Source: Prolixibacteraceae bacterium (GTDB taxonomy: Bacteria > Bacteroidota > Bacteroidia > Bacteroidales > Prolixibacteraceae). Taken from it: DNA of 64,000 nt. The position numbers and the translations under genes are program-made. The DNA lies in NCBI GenBank assembly GCA_025210775.1, contig JAOARB010000028.1, forward strand, positions 1-64,000. The letters are read 5' to 3'. Below are positions 35,098-44,602 of this stretch, piece after piece (positions within the stretch are counted from its first letter, which is position 1; each line of letters opens with the position of its first letter). The notes under the pieces were generated by a model. That model saw only the letters and a program-made list of their open reading frames with translations, was not told the DNA's origin and ran no database searches.

Positions 35098-35151
35098 TCT
35101 AAGACAATTGCAAGTTAGTAAAAATATTTATATGCAAAATAATGTTTACAA
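35098..35151. repeat. 54-bp spacer repeat, copy 2
   Basis: Differs from 34031-34084 at one base. It lies between the stop of paralog 5 and the start of paralog 4, and marks one junction of the tandem gene duplication. Confidence 0.85.
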
Positions 35152-35213
35152 AAATATTAACAATCAAAACAAAGAAGTAGCAAAAAGCATATACTAATTT
35201 TCAATATAATCCA

Positions 35214-35849
35214 TTATAAGTGTAAAGAAAGCCCAAAATACAGTCCTTCCATATACATATCATTAGGTCCCATCATGATATCCGACAAACCTAGATCATA
35301 TCCGATATAAGGTTCAAACATTCCCAATTGGAGACTTGTACCAAGTCTAACACCAAAGTTCTTCTCTTCAATTCCCATATCTTCATCATTCATCTTTTTG
35401 CCCACTTCTATTAACTCCTCTTTTTTAGCTTTATGATCATTATAAATAGCTTTCAAACAAAATCCAAGATGTGGTTCAACATTCAATCTTATAGCACCAC
35501 CATTAAATGCATATACTTTATAGCTAAATTCAAGAGGAATTTCAATATAATTAAATTCTAGAGCAGTATCCTCTTCAGGTTCTGAGCCTCCTAGATAGTA
35601 AACTCGATGTGCTGTTCCTTGTTTAAAAAACATCATTCCTGGTTGCAATCGGCAATTTCCTTTCTCAATGGTATAAAAAGCACCAACATGGAACCCCCAA
35701 AAATAAGAGAAATTTGCATTTTGAACTGTTGAAGTAGATCTGGTATAATTTGCACCAGCACGGACACCAAAAGTATCATTTTGTGCACTAACATTTTCAA
35801 TTGAGAAAAGTGTTAGCATTAAGACTAAAAGGGAAACAATTTTTTTCAT
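35214..35849 (-). CDS. PorT-like outer-membrane beta-barrel protein (paralog 5)
   Basis: A 211-residue exported protein with a signal peptide ending near VSAQ. Family blocks: FGVRAGANYTRS, GFHVGAFYTIEKG, CRLQPGMMFFKQG, FNYIEIPLEFSYKV, LNVEPHLGFCLKA, FGVRLGTSLQLG, EPYIGYDLGLSDI and the C-terminal YFGLSLHL. It is the first gene of the paralog array in the direction of transcription. Function unknown. Confidence 0.87.
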   Translation of the reverse strand: MKKIVSLLVLMLTLFSIENVSAQNDTFGVRAGANYTRSTSTVQNANFSYFWGFHVGAFYTIEKGNCRLQPGMMFFKQGTAHRVYYLGGSEPEEDTALEFNYIEIPLEFSYKVYAFNGGAIRLNVEPHLGFCLKAIYNDHKAKKEELIEVGKKMNDEDMGIEEKNFGVRLGTSLQLGMFEPYIGYDLGLSDIMMGPNDMYMEGLYFGLSLHL

Positions 35850-36298
35850 TTTTACTTATTTAATTACGTTTTTCTCTAAAAGAAGAATATACATAGACCA
35901 TAATATCCTCTAGAGTTTTTTATAAAGTGTGCGCAATTTAACACATTATTCCTACATGTTAAATAGTGTTCTATAGAATATAAACATCATGAGAAAGATG
36001 CTCTACTATAATATATTCTAACAAAAGAGATTACACTATTTATGGAAGACAAAAAAGTAGTTTTATATAATAAGAGAAACTTGCCTAGTATGCAACAGAA
36101 CAATACCAATAGGGCTAAATCAATATATTGAAGACATAAATAATATTAGCAAGAACCAAGAAAATCGACAAACAGTAGAGTAAGATTATCTGTGTAACCA
36201 GATTTAAGATCTATGTTTTAAAACGAAGTAGTTCTATTACAATGTGAAGCCAATAATAAAGGAGAAATAAAAAGAATAAATGGGGGGATATACAGAAA
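35850..36298. other. Intergenic, nothing recognised
   Basis: A+T-rich spacer between the nitroreductase gene and paralog 5. No gene or strong structure seen. Confidence 0.5.
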
Positions 36299-36336
36299 AA
36301 ACTCCTTTACAGAAGGTTATTCTAATAAAGGAGTTT
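36299..36336 (-). terminator. Terminator of the nitroreductase gene
   Basis: Stem AACTCCTTTA / TAAAGGAGTT with a 16-base loop and minus-strand T run, 30 bp after the stop. Confidence 0.8.
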
Positions 36337-36365
36337 CATTTTTCGGATATATATTGTTCTAATGA

Positions 36366-37193
36366 TTATAAAGCTAAAGCAGTAATATTTCCACCTGGAT
36401 TTTGAATAGATCGACTATATTTCCTACCCGATTTACCAAATAGCATCACCATAAACACTTTATTGCCTTCTGGTATTTGTAGTTTACCTTTGATTTCAGG
36501 AACCACGTCTACTAAAGCATTTGTCGCAAAACCATCCCAAAGAGTACCAATCCCATTACTATTTGCAAGAAGTTCGAAATAGCTGAGGGCAATAGTACAA
36601 TCTTCAAGTGGAGAAGTTCCATTTTCTGGAGCAGAAGCGATAACCACATGAGGGGCATCACGGAATATTACATCAATATTTTTTGCAAACCACACCTTAG
36701 AGAAATTTGCAAGATACTGGAAACGTGTAGGGATCTCTTCTTTTTCAGCCTTATCTTTTAGGCTTTGATATACCAACTGGCGAAGTGAATCCATCTGCTC
36801 TCTTCCCTCAACAACCGTAAAATGAACATTGTTTTCATTTTTAGCCGTAGGAGCATAAGAAGCCATAGTCAACATATGATGGATAAGCTCTTTATCAACC
36901 TCTTCACTCTTAAACTTACGAATAGAACGTCTATTTTGCATCAAATTTTCCAACTCCATTGCTTTAGGGATCGGAGCAGATGCAAGGACGCTATTTTTAG
37001 GCTCCTTACCAAAGATAGAGATAGCTCCTTGTGGACAAATAGCAAGGCAGTGCTGGCATTCCAAACAATTCTTTTCCTTTCCCTCTTTAATGGTAGGATA
37101 TTCGGTTTTTCTATCGATAATAAGCACTGGACAATCCATAGCACAAAGGCCACATTTAGTACACTTATCTTGGTCTACAGTAAAATTCATCAT
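36366..37193 (-). CDS. Nitroreductase with N-terminal 2x[4Fe-4S] ferredoxin domain
   Basis: A 275-residue redox protein. The first 65 residues hold two ferredoxin clusters, CTKCGLCAMDCP and CLECQHCLAICP. The rest is a nitroreductase domain beginning MQNRRSIRKFK (FMN phosphate-binding arginines), with SYAPTAKNENNVHF and GIGTLWDGFATNA. It should bind FMN and two iron-sulfur clusters and pass electrons from the ferredoxin part to the flavin. I prefer the start MMNFTVDQ at 37193; the longer frame to 37256 adds MAIINTALGRYEN, which is not typical. Such fusions are frequent in anaerobes, which fits an anaerobic or facultative host. Stand-alone gene. Confidence 0.9.
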   Translation of the reverse strand: MMNFTVDQDKCTKCGLCAMDCPVLIIDRKTEYPTIKEGKEKNCLECQHCLAICPQGAISIFGKEPKNSVLASAPIPKAMELENLMQNRRSIRKFKSEEVDKELIHHMLTMASYAPTAKNENNVHFTVVEGREQMDSLRQLVYQSLKDKAEKEEIPTRFQYLANFSKVWFAKNIDVIFRDAPHVVIASAPENGTSPLEDCTIALSYFELLANSNGIGTLWDGFATNALVDVVPEIKGKLQIPEGNKVFMVMLFGKSGRKYSRSIQNPGGNITALAL

Positions 37194-37256
37194 TCTATTT
37201 AGTACACTTAAAATATTATTTTCATACCTCCCTAGAGCGGTATTAATTATTGCCAT

Positions 37257-37961
37257 TATTCAAAAAACAAAAGATCATCTTATTATGGATTAGAGACAAA
37301 GCACGTAATCACAAATAAGATGATCGATAGGACGAAGTTAAGGATATTTATTTTAAATCGTATAGAATGATCCATTTATAGAATAAGTATAGATAGCATA
37401 CAATTAGCAATAATTTGTTTAAATTTAATCTGACTCGCTAATAGGCAACAAAGGCAAAAGGATTCAATGTTATACGCTAAAAATATATCCTTACTTCATA
37501 ATAATCTACAAAATTTAAAAGGTCCTCCCTTCCAACTAAATATTAGTTAAGAAGGAAGAAACCAGTACTCGAACATAAACAACAATGGCTTTAGGAATTA
37601 AAGAATGGCTATTTAGGCTTTCTTAAAAGAGATAAAAACCCATATTAACTTCAAACAATAAAGCACCAAACCTATCAACTAAAGAACACTCAAAGGGTTT
37701 ATGAACAGACAAACCCTCACTTTATCTTCATATGAGTTAAAGTGAGCAAATCAACACAACTTTACAGAGATCCATTCTATAGGAAATAGAGAATTGTAAA
37801 GCATTATGGAAAAGATGGTTATATCGCAACAAAGGCTTAAATGAGACAATACACCAGAAAACAATCTCTATTTCACTCATTCAGGACAAAGTACAGTGCG
37901 TGTTAATAATTTTCATATATGATCATTTATATTTCTTCAAACAAAAACAAGTCAATTCCAA
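37257..37961. other. Intergenic, nothing recognised
   Basis: A 0.7-kb A+T-rich stretch with a minor palindrome, AACTAAATATTAGTT near 37536. No gene is supported. Confidence 0.5.
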
Positions 37962-39287
37962 CTACTGTATGGTCCAAAGCTGAGAACGATGAGACTCAAT
38001 AGTATTCGGATTAATATTAATAAAACCAATCACTTCAGAAATATCCATTTTAGGGAAAAGCTCGTATCCTGCATTCGACATTATTCCTAAATTTGAATAA
38101 TAGAATTCATATAACTCAGGAGCTTTCTCCCTATAATCCGCAGCAAAATGCATCAATATTGTTTTTCCACTATATTTCTCTTTAGATGTTTCCTCTTTTA
38201 CAACATAGTTCCAATTGTTTTGCCATCTCTCTTTATAAAAAGAAAAATCTCTAATTTCATAAGCACCCCTCATAGATAAGCCCAAACCTTCCAGTTCACA
38301 TGTTCCCCAAGGATAGAATGTAATTTTAAAATTCCCCTTATCCTTATAATGTGTAGTAAAGACCTTCTCCGTTTTGTATAAATCAATAGGATATGGTTTC
38401 GAAGTTAGACGATGATAAGAACGGTGACTAATGGCTGAAAAATAACCAATTATCTCAGGGGAGTCAAAGTTTGACTTTAGATTTCCAGGTTCGGTACTAA
38501 CCAAATCTTCATAATTCCATGTTGTTTGAGAAAGGTATCCCCACATATAATCTTTATAACCTTCAGAAAGCGTATAACGATACATGATTCTAGTTGGACC
38601 TTTATCTCTAAAAGAGCTTGGATATTTAATCTTTTCACCAATAGGATCGATTATAGAAGACGAGGAGAACGAAGATTCTGGTCTTAATCTTTCAAAAGAC
38701 AAAAGCCCATCACTTAGGACAAAAACAATACGGTCACGATTACGTTCTCCATCGAAGAATATAGCTGTTTTCTCTTGACCGAAAAACCACGACTCATTAG
38801 AGTTTCCTAAAAGACTCAACTCGGCATTGGTAATATCTTCTGGTTCAGGCATGATTTCTGTAGCAGAGTAAATCTTATCACCAATGGTAATATCTAAGCG
38901 GTATATTTTATTTGGCTCCCCTCTAAAATAGTCCACACTTTCATAGAAGCCTGATCTAAAATTTTCATCATAAGGATGATCATCTTTAACGACTTCACGG
39001 AAAGCAAAATCTCGCTTCCCATCATTAATCACGACATGGGCACCTTTAACTCCATTATCTTTAATAGAAGCACCGACCTTCGCAAATCGACCAATGTGAA
39101 CATAGTGTTTAGATACACTATTGGTAATCTGTGCTTGAACAGTATATTTTACACTATTATGATGATTAAATACCAATTTATTGACATCCACACGATCTTC
39201 CACACAAGAGGAGAAGAAAGTTAAAAAGAAAGCAATAATGATGATTAATTTGATTATTATTTTTAAGACACTCTTTGTCATGATCAT
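37962..39287 (-). CDS. DUF4249 lipoprotein (module 1)
   Basis: A 441-residue lipoprotein. The signal ends in a lipobox with Cys28 (LTFFSSC), so it should be lipid-anchored and, together with its receptor partner, act at the outer membrane. The mature part follows the DUF4249 plan: an N-terminal strand region KYTVQAQITNSVSKH, an Ig-like GVKGAHVVINDGKRDF block, FYESVDYFRGEPNKIYRL, and a MPEPEDI turn. DUF4249 genes routinely follow TonB-receptor genes in Bacteroidota and are thought to work as the surface partner of the receptor, as SusD does for SusC. It starts 6 bp after the TonB receptor of module 1 ends. It is close to module 2's protein (43245-44594) and less so to module 3's. Confidence 0.85.
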   Translation of the reverse strand: MIMTKSVLKIIIKLIIIIAFFLTFFSSCVEDRVDVNKLVFNHHNSVKYTVQAQITNSVSKHYVHIGRFAKVGASIKDNGVKGAHVVINDGKRDFAFREVVKDDHPYDENFRSGFYESVDYFRGEPNKIYRLDITIGDKIYSATEIMPEPEDITNAELSLLGNSNESWFFGQEKTAIFFDGERNRDRIVFVLSDGLLSFERLRPESSFSSSSIIDPIGEKIKYPSSFRDKGPTRIMYRYTLSEGYKDYMWGYLSQTTWNYEDLVSTEPGNLKSNFDSPEIIGYFSAISHRSYHRLTSKPYPIDLYKTEKVFTTHYKDKGNFKITFYPWGTCELEGLGLSMRGAYEIRDFSFYKERWQNNWNYVVKEETSKEKYSGKTILMHFAADYREKAPELYEFYYSNLGIMSNAGYELFPKMDISEVIGFININPNTIESHRSQLWTIQ

Positions 39288-39293
39288 TTTCTT

Positions 39294-41798
39294 TTAGAAT
39301 GAAAAACTATACTCAATCATTGGAAGAAACCCCATAATTGAAGTTTGAGAAACACTTAAACTGCTCCCTCTAAATTGGTAAGAATAGGCAACAGGATTTT
39401 TACGTCCATAAACATTTGAGATGCCAAACCTCCAAGTACCTTTCCATTTATGACTTGCATTAGGGAGCAATATTGCCATCAAATCGAAACTATGATAATC
39501 TTTTCCACGAGCATTATATCGGTCCCCAAAAACAGGAATAATACGTGTTTCCTTGTCTTCATAAACCACCTGTTGACCAACAGGAAGCGTAAAGGGTCGT
39601 CCCGTTTTATATTGCCATAAAGCAGATAATTGCCAACGTGAATTTAGATTGTATATTGCACTTAAGCTAAGCTGGTGTGGAATATCATAAGGAGCAATAT
39701 ATTCTCTTCCATTATTGATACCATCCACATTTAAAAAGACTCTAGAGAAACTATAATCCGCCCTAAGATCCCACTTATTCAACTTATAATTGGCTCCTAA
39801 CTCAATCCCATAAGCCATCGCACTACCAGAATGCAGATACTTTTCATATGAAACAGAATAGAGATCAGGATAGGTAGTATAATCAATTTGATTATCTATA
39901 GATTTATAGAAAGCATCTATTTTCCAACTACATTTATTTTTAGTACCATGGTAACCTATACTATATAGATCTGTTTTAATTGGATCAATATTATTCGATA
40001 CAGGTACCCATATTTTGGTAATATCATAATCGTTTTCATAATTATCTAAAGAATGGACAAACTGTTTCAATCTAGAATAGGAAATAAAAAGGCGATGATT
40101 TTCATCAATATTATAGTTGACATTTACCCTAGGCTCAAAACTGTTCCATTTCTTATATATTCCTGATTCACTCATATAAGAGGATTTATAATCTTTATTA
40201 TCTTCTAATTCAATAAGATTAACAGGGCCCAAAGCACCATACTGCTTAAAATTAAAGCCATACTCCACATTCAACTTATTAGAGATATACCTATGATGGG
40301 TTAAAGCAATAGAATAAGAAAGATTATGTCTTATGCCAATATCCACTTTACGGTCTTTAAAACGACCGATTAAAAAGTTGTGTTTCCCTATTTGCAAAGA
40401 AGTAGTGAACTTATTTTTATCATTTAGATAGAAATCTAAAGTGTTTTTTAATTGTAGCTCTTCAATGCCATTCTCCCATTCTCTTCGGGGTGTTATATTG
40501 GTAACATTTATACCATGGAATTTGTTATAAACTAACGAAGTGTTTAAAAACAGTTTCCCATTAAAAATATGGTTCCAACGAATATTTGCGAGCGAATTAA
40601 ACCAGCGTGTTCCATTATTATCACCAGTAATATTATCCTTACCATGATAGCATGAGAAATAAAGTTTATTTTTATCCGACACCTTCCAATGAACCTTTGC
40701 GTTAATATCATAATATTCTGGAGCATCCTCTTCAATCAAACTAAACCAACTTTTTCGACCAGAGATCATATAAGAAAGTTTATTCGACAGAATAGGCCCC
40801 TCTAGGATAATTCTAGATCCAAGTATAGAGACCCCACCACGAATTTTCATTCTTTGCATATTACCCTCCTTAGTCGTGACATCCATCACTGATGAAGCCA
40901 TTCCAGAATACTTTGCAGGAATATATCCTTTATAGAAATCTGCATTTTTGATTACTTCATGATTAATAACCGAAACGATCCCTAATACATGCGATGGATT
41001 ATACAGTGTTGCTTCATCAAGAATAACCAAATTTTGATCCTTATTCCCTCCTCTTACATAATAAGCAGAAGCTCCACCACTGATGCTCTTCACTCCATTT
41101 TGAAGTTGAACAGTCTTCAAAATATCGGGTTCCCCAAAAGAAAGAGGAATTTGGGTCATCATCTTAGAAGAGATAGCGGTAACACCAGCATATTCATGCT
41201 CCTTTATATTCTTAGAAGATTCCACTTTCACCTCTCCTATCTCAAAGTTAGATGGATCAATATAAAAGTCATGATGCATGTTTCTATCCAAACGTATTTT
41301 TATCTTCTTATCAACAAATCCGATATAAGAGATCATTATTTCCGCCTCCTCTTTGCCTAGAGTAAGAGAATAGAAGCCATATTTATTTGTCGTTGTTCCG
41401 ACAGAGAAATCCGCCATAGAAACATTTGCACCTACGAGCGTCTCTCCACTAGTTTTATCATAGACATAACCAGAAATGGTATATCTACGATTATTTTTCA
41501 TTCTTTTCTTTTTGTATAGAATGATATTATTCCCCTTGCACTTATACACTATCTTACTAGAAGAGAAAAGATCACCCAATATTTCGTTTATAGTTTTATT
41601 ATGATAATTCTTATTGATTTTTTCTGTTAACTCATTTAGATTCGCATTATACGCTAGGTGGACTGAAGGATATTCCTTTTCCAGAATGATCAAAGCTTCT
41701 TTAATTGTGATATTATTAAACCTGATGGTTTTATTTTGAGAAAATAACTGCCAACTACAAAGCAATAACAGTAATACAGTTATCACTATTCTATTCAT
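39294..41798 (-). CDS. TonB-dependent receptor with STN domain (module 1)
   Basis: An 834-residue outer-membrane receptor. Signal peptide 1-20 (ending LFSQN); STN domain about 22-95 (IRFNNITIKEALIILEKEY, HNKTINEILGDLF), which touches FecR in the periplasm; carboxypeptidase-like Ig domain about 103-190 (ISGYVYDKTSGETLVGANV); plug from about 205 (PLSFGEPDILKTVQLQNGV, YYVRGGNKDQNLVILDEA); then the beta-barrel, ending IMGFLPMIEYSFSF. It overlaps the FecR gene by 8 bp and is followed by its DUF4249 partner. The STN domain and adjacent FecR make it a transducing receptor that can report substrate binding to the ECF sigma factor. Substrate unknown. Confidence 0.92.
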   Translation of the reverse strand: MNRIVITVLLLLLCSWQLFSQNKTIRFNNITIKEALIILEKEYPSVHLAYNANLNELTEKINKNYHNKTINEILGDLFSSSKIVYKCKGNNIILYKKKRMKNNRRYTISGYVYDKTSGETLVGANVSMADFSVGTTTNKYGFYSLTLGKEEAEIMISYIGFVDKKIKIRLDRNMHHDFYIDPSNFEIGEVKVESSKNIKEHEYAGVTAISSKMMTQIPLSFGEPDILKTVQLQNGVKSISGGASAYYVRGGNKDQNLVILDEATLYNPSHVLGIVSVINHEVIKNADFYKGYIPAKYSGMASSVMDVTTKEGNMQRMKIRGGVSILGSRIILEGPILSNKLSYMISGRKSWFSLIEEDAPEYYDINAKVHWKVSDKNKLYFSCYHGKDNITGDNNGTRWFNSLANIRWNHIFNGKLFLNTSLVYNKFHGINVTNITPRREWENGIEELQLKNTLDFYLNDKNKFTTSLQIGKHNFLIGRFKDRKVDIGIRHNLSYSIALTHHRYISNKLNVEYGFNFKQYGALGPVNLIELEDNKDYKSSYMSESGIYKKWNSFEPRVNVNYNIDENHRLFISYSRLKQFVHSLDNYENDYDITKIWVPVSNNIDPIKTDLYSIGYHGTKNKCSWKIDAFYKSIDNQIDYTTYPDLYSVSYEKYLHSGSAMAYGIELGANYKLNKWDLRADYSFSRVFLNVDGINNGREYIAPYDIPHQLSLSAIYNLNSRWQLSALWQYKTGRPFTLPVGQQVVYEDKETRIIPVFGDRYNARGKDYHSFDLMAILLPNASHKWKGTWRFGISNVYGRKNPVAYSYQFRGSSLSVSQTSIMGFLPMIEYSFSF

Positions 41799-42750
41799 TC
41801 GTCGGTAGCTTTATTTTATACACATTGTTTTCTTTAACAAGATCAATATAACAAACCAACTCTAACATCTCCACAACATCTTCAATAGACTCATTATTAA
41901 GACGCATGGTTAGGTTGCAATCCAATTTATGATCCTCAAAATCAATTTTCACATCATAAAACGTATTTAAATCACGAACAGCCACTTCCACAGGCGTATT
42001 ATTAAACGCAAACTCCCCTGTTTTCCATGACAAATAGTTTGGATTAACAGTCTGGTATTTTTCAATCTTAGAATCCGCAACAGTGGAACTAAATCCAGGA
42101 GTAATCACAACAGATTTGTTTATATCATTTGCAGCCACCCTAACACGTCCAGTCTTAACAGTAACTTCTGTATCTAAGCTATCTTGATCTATATTAAATG
42201 AAGTACCTAAGACGGTCACATCAGCACGATCCATTTTTACGATAAATGGGCGATGTTTATCAGGGGTCACTTCAAAGAAAGCCTCCCCTTCTAAAGTAAC
42301 GACCCTTTGGTTCTTTTTAAATTTCTTTGGATAAGAAATCTGTGAATCTTTATTTAGCCATACAACAGTACCATCAGAAAGGGTCACCTTCTCTCCTCTT
42401 ACATGATTATCAGCAACAACAATTTTAGTTTCATAACCTCTATTCACAAGCCAATAACTAGCAACAGAAACAGAAATAACAATCATTGCAGCGACAGCAA
42501 TTCTCTGAAGATAAGAATAGAGTGAAATCACCTTTGTTTTAGGTTTCTTTACCGCATTTTCAATGTTTAGCCACGCTTTCTTTAAATCGAACTCTTTAAC
42601 CTCTATTGCTTCTCCATCCATTTCCCATAGACGTTTTAGCATCTTATACTCTGCAGACTTATTCTCTTTAAATTCTGATATCAGCTTTTCTTCATCAGAA
42701 GTGGTCTCTCCTAAAAAATGCTTGGAAAGAATATCGTAAATATCATTCAT
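41791..42750 (-). CDS. FecR-type anti-sigma factor
   Basis: A 319-residue single-pass inner-membrane protein, from ATG 42750 (MNDIYDILSKHFLGE); the longer frame to 42813 runs through the promoter motif. The N-terminal cytoplasmic part (about 1-85) should bind the sigma factor. One membrane segment at about 89-110 (YLQRIAVAAMIVISVSVASYW) precedes the FecR domain (VTLSDGTVVWLNKDSQISYP, VTLEGEAFFEVTPDKHRPF, VTVLGTSFNI) and a C-terminal DUF4974 domain (EFAFNNTPVEVAVRDLN). It is the only FecR in the window and lies in module 1, although its likely sigma factor is 9 kb upstream beyond modules 2 and 3. Confidence 0.92.
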   Translation of the reverse strand: MNDIYDILSKHFLGETTSDEEKLISEFKENKSAEYKMLKRLWEMDGEAIEVKEFDLKKAWLNIENAVKKPKTKVISLYSYLQRIAVAAMIVISVSVASYWLVNRGYETKIVVADNHVRGEKVTLSDGTVVWLNKDSQISYPKKFKKNQRVVTLEGEAFFEVTPDKHRPFIVKMDRADVTVLGTSFNIDQDSLDTEVTVKTGRVRVAANDINKSVVITPGFSSTVADSKIEKYQTVNPNYLSWKTGEFAFNNTPVEVAVRDLNTFYDVKIDFEDHKLDCNLTMRLNNESIEDVVEMLELVCYIDLVKENNVYKIKLPTNE

Positions 42751-42763
42751 AACTCTAATATTA

Positions 42764-42808
42764 AAACCGGTTTCATTAAGCTGTCGTAGAAAAAAGAGCT
42801 TACCCCTA
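42764..42808 (-). promoter_or_regulatory. Shared ECF-type promoter, copy 1 (FecR operon)
   Basis: On the minus strand TAGGGGTA (42801-42808), 14 bp, CGACA (42782-42786), 6 bp, TGAAACCGGTTT (42764-42775). The same three blocks with the same spacing occur before the other two receptor operons. GGGGTA and CGACA have the look of -35 and -10 boxes of an ECF promoter. AAACCGGTTT is a palindrome placed just 13 bp before the FecR ATG. Confidence 0.75.
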
Positions 42809-42813
42809 GTCAA

Positions 42814-43244
42814 AAGAGTCGAAAAAAGCTTTTTTTTATTCTTTGCGTATCACACCACAAGCAACACTTTTAAACACAACAAATTACAAGAAATAAAAAT
42901 ATGACTAGTTGTTACAAAAAAAGAAAACATTACAGTAATAGAGCTATTTTTTAAGAAAAGAGAAGCATTTTTTTGATAAAAAAACAAAACAAACCATAAA
43001 TCAAGAAGTAGGACCTTTGTCCTAAACACACACAACAATAAAGAGGCTTATAAGCAGAAGGTATTATTCTATATTTTATTCATCAAACAATTAACCATCC
43101 TTATGCTCCCGAATGGGGGGCTTTTGTATAGAGACGTTATAGAGATCAAGTGAATGACTCACATAGCACTAAATAGGACACAAATCAATTATTCATTATA
43201 AGGGAAGGTTAGGCATTCTAAAATGGTCACAATAACTCTGTTAT
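42814..43244. other. Intergenic, nothing recognised beyond the promoter
   Basis: A+T-rich spacer between modules 1 and 2. No gene is supported; a 62-codon frame at 42850 is low-complexity. Confidence 0.5.
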
Positions 43245-44594
43245 CTACTCCTTACACCATATCTGATTTCCAAAAGATTGAATGGTATGGTCTTGCAGAT
43301 TAACAAAACCAATAATATCATTTCCTCTAAGTTTTTTCATACGAGGATATACATCGCCATAAAATGATCTCACTCCTAAATCATTAATATAGAAATCATA
43401 CAACTTATTATTCTTGGTATTATATGATGATGAAAAATCAACGATAATGGCATCATCATCATACTTATCCTCACCCCAAGAGACACCTCTTTCACTTATT
43501 GGATTATGAATTAAATAGTCTTTATTAAAAGACATCCTTCTTATCTCATAAGCTCCTTTCATAGACATTCCCATTCCTTCAAGGACACATTGACCAGAGG
43601 GATTAAAAGTCATTTTAATCTCCCCCTTATCTGGATAAGTTGTCGAAAACACTTTCTCTGTCTTGTACGTATTTATTGGGTATAGCTCTGAAGTATGTCG
43701 TTTATAAGCCTTATTGGCAATTGCAGAAAAATAACCAATCACTTCAGGAGAGTCAAAGTTAGACCTAAGATTACCAGGTTCGGTACTTACAATGTCTTCA
43801 TTATTCCATGTTGTTTGTGACATATAGCCCCATAAATAATCCTTATATCCTTCGGAAAGTGTATATCTATACATCACATCGGTCGCATCTGTGTCATTAG
43901 AATGTCTATCATTAAATGAACTTGGATACTTTATTTTCTCACCAATAGGATCCACAATACTAGAAGAAGAAAAGGATGCTTCTGGACGCAACCTAGAAAA
44001 AGAAAGAAGCCCATGGCTTACAACAGAGTTGAAATAGTCCCTATCTCTTTCCCCATCAAAAAAGATGGCTGTTTTCTGCTGGCCAAAAAACCAAGACTCA
44101 CTAGGATTATCTAGTAATTCTAATTCCGTCTTCGTAATATCTTCTGGCAGCGGCATCGTTTCTGTAGCAGAATATGTTTTATCTCCTATGGTAATACTCA
44201 AACGATATTTTTTATTTGGCTCTCCTCTAAAATAATCGTCACTACGATAGAATCCTGATTTATACTCCTTATCCTTAAAAAAAAGATCCTCTTTGGCTAT
44301 TTCATGATAAACGTATTCATTTTTGCCATCACTTACAACAACATAAGCACCACTGACTCCAATATCCTTTGTGGTAGTACTAAGCTTAGTAAATTCCCCA
44401 ATAAACACAAAATGTTTAGATACACGATTGGTGATTTGTGCCTGTACTGTATATTTTACACTATTATTATGGTTAAATATTAATTCCTCTACTTGAACAC
44501 GATCTTCAGTACAAGAAGAAAAAAAAGTCAAAAAACAGATAGTAATAAAAGCTAGAGTTAAGATAATTCTCAAAACGGACTTATTCATGATCAA
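43245..44594 (-). CDS. DUF4249 lipoprotein (module 2)
   Basis: A 449-residue lipoprotein with lipobox Cys28 (LTFFSSC). Organisation as in module 1: KYTVQAQITNRVSKHFV, GVSGAYVVVSDGKNEY, FYRSDDYFRGEPNKKYRL, MPLPEDI, YKDYLWGYMSQTTWN. It is so close to module 1's protein in the N-terminal half that duplication of the whole receptor-lipoprotein unit is the simplest explanation; the C-terminal 90 residues differ more. It starts 8 bp after its receptor gene. Confidence 0.85.
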   Translation of the reverse strand: MIMNKSVLRIILTLAFITICFLTFFSSCTEDRVQVEELIFNHNNSVKYTVQAQITNRVSKHFVFIGEFTKLSTTTKDIGVSGAYVVVSDGKNEYVYHEIAKEDLFFKDKEYKSGFYRSDDYFRGEPNKKYRLSITIGDKTYSATETMPLPEDITKTELELLDNPSESWFFGQQKTAIFFDGERDRDYFNSVVSHGLLSFSRLRPEASFSSSSIVDPIGEKIKYPSSFNDRHSNDTDATDVMYRYTLSEGYKDYLWGYMSQTTWNNEDIVSTEPGNLRSNFDSPEVIGYFSAIANKAYKRHTSELYPINTYKTEKVFSTTYPDKGEIKMTFNPSGQCVLEGMGMSMKGAYEIRRMSFNKDYLIHNPISERGVSWGEDKYDDDAIIVDFSSSYNTKNNKLYDFYINDLGVRSFYGDVYPRMKKLRGNDIIGFVNLQDHTIQSFGNQIWCKE

Positions 44595-44602
44595 TAATAA
44601 AA

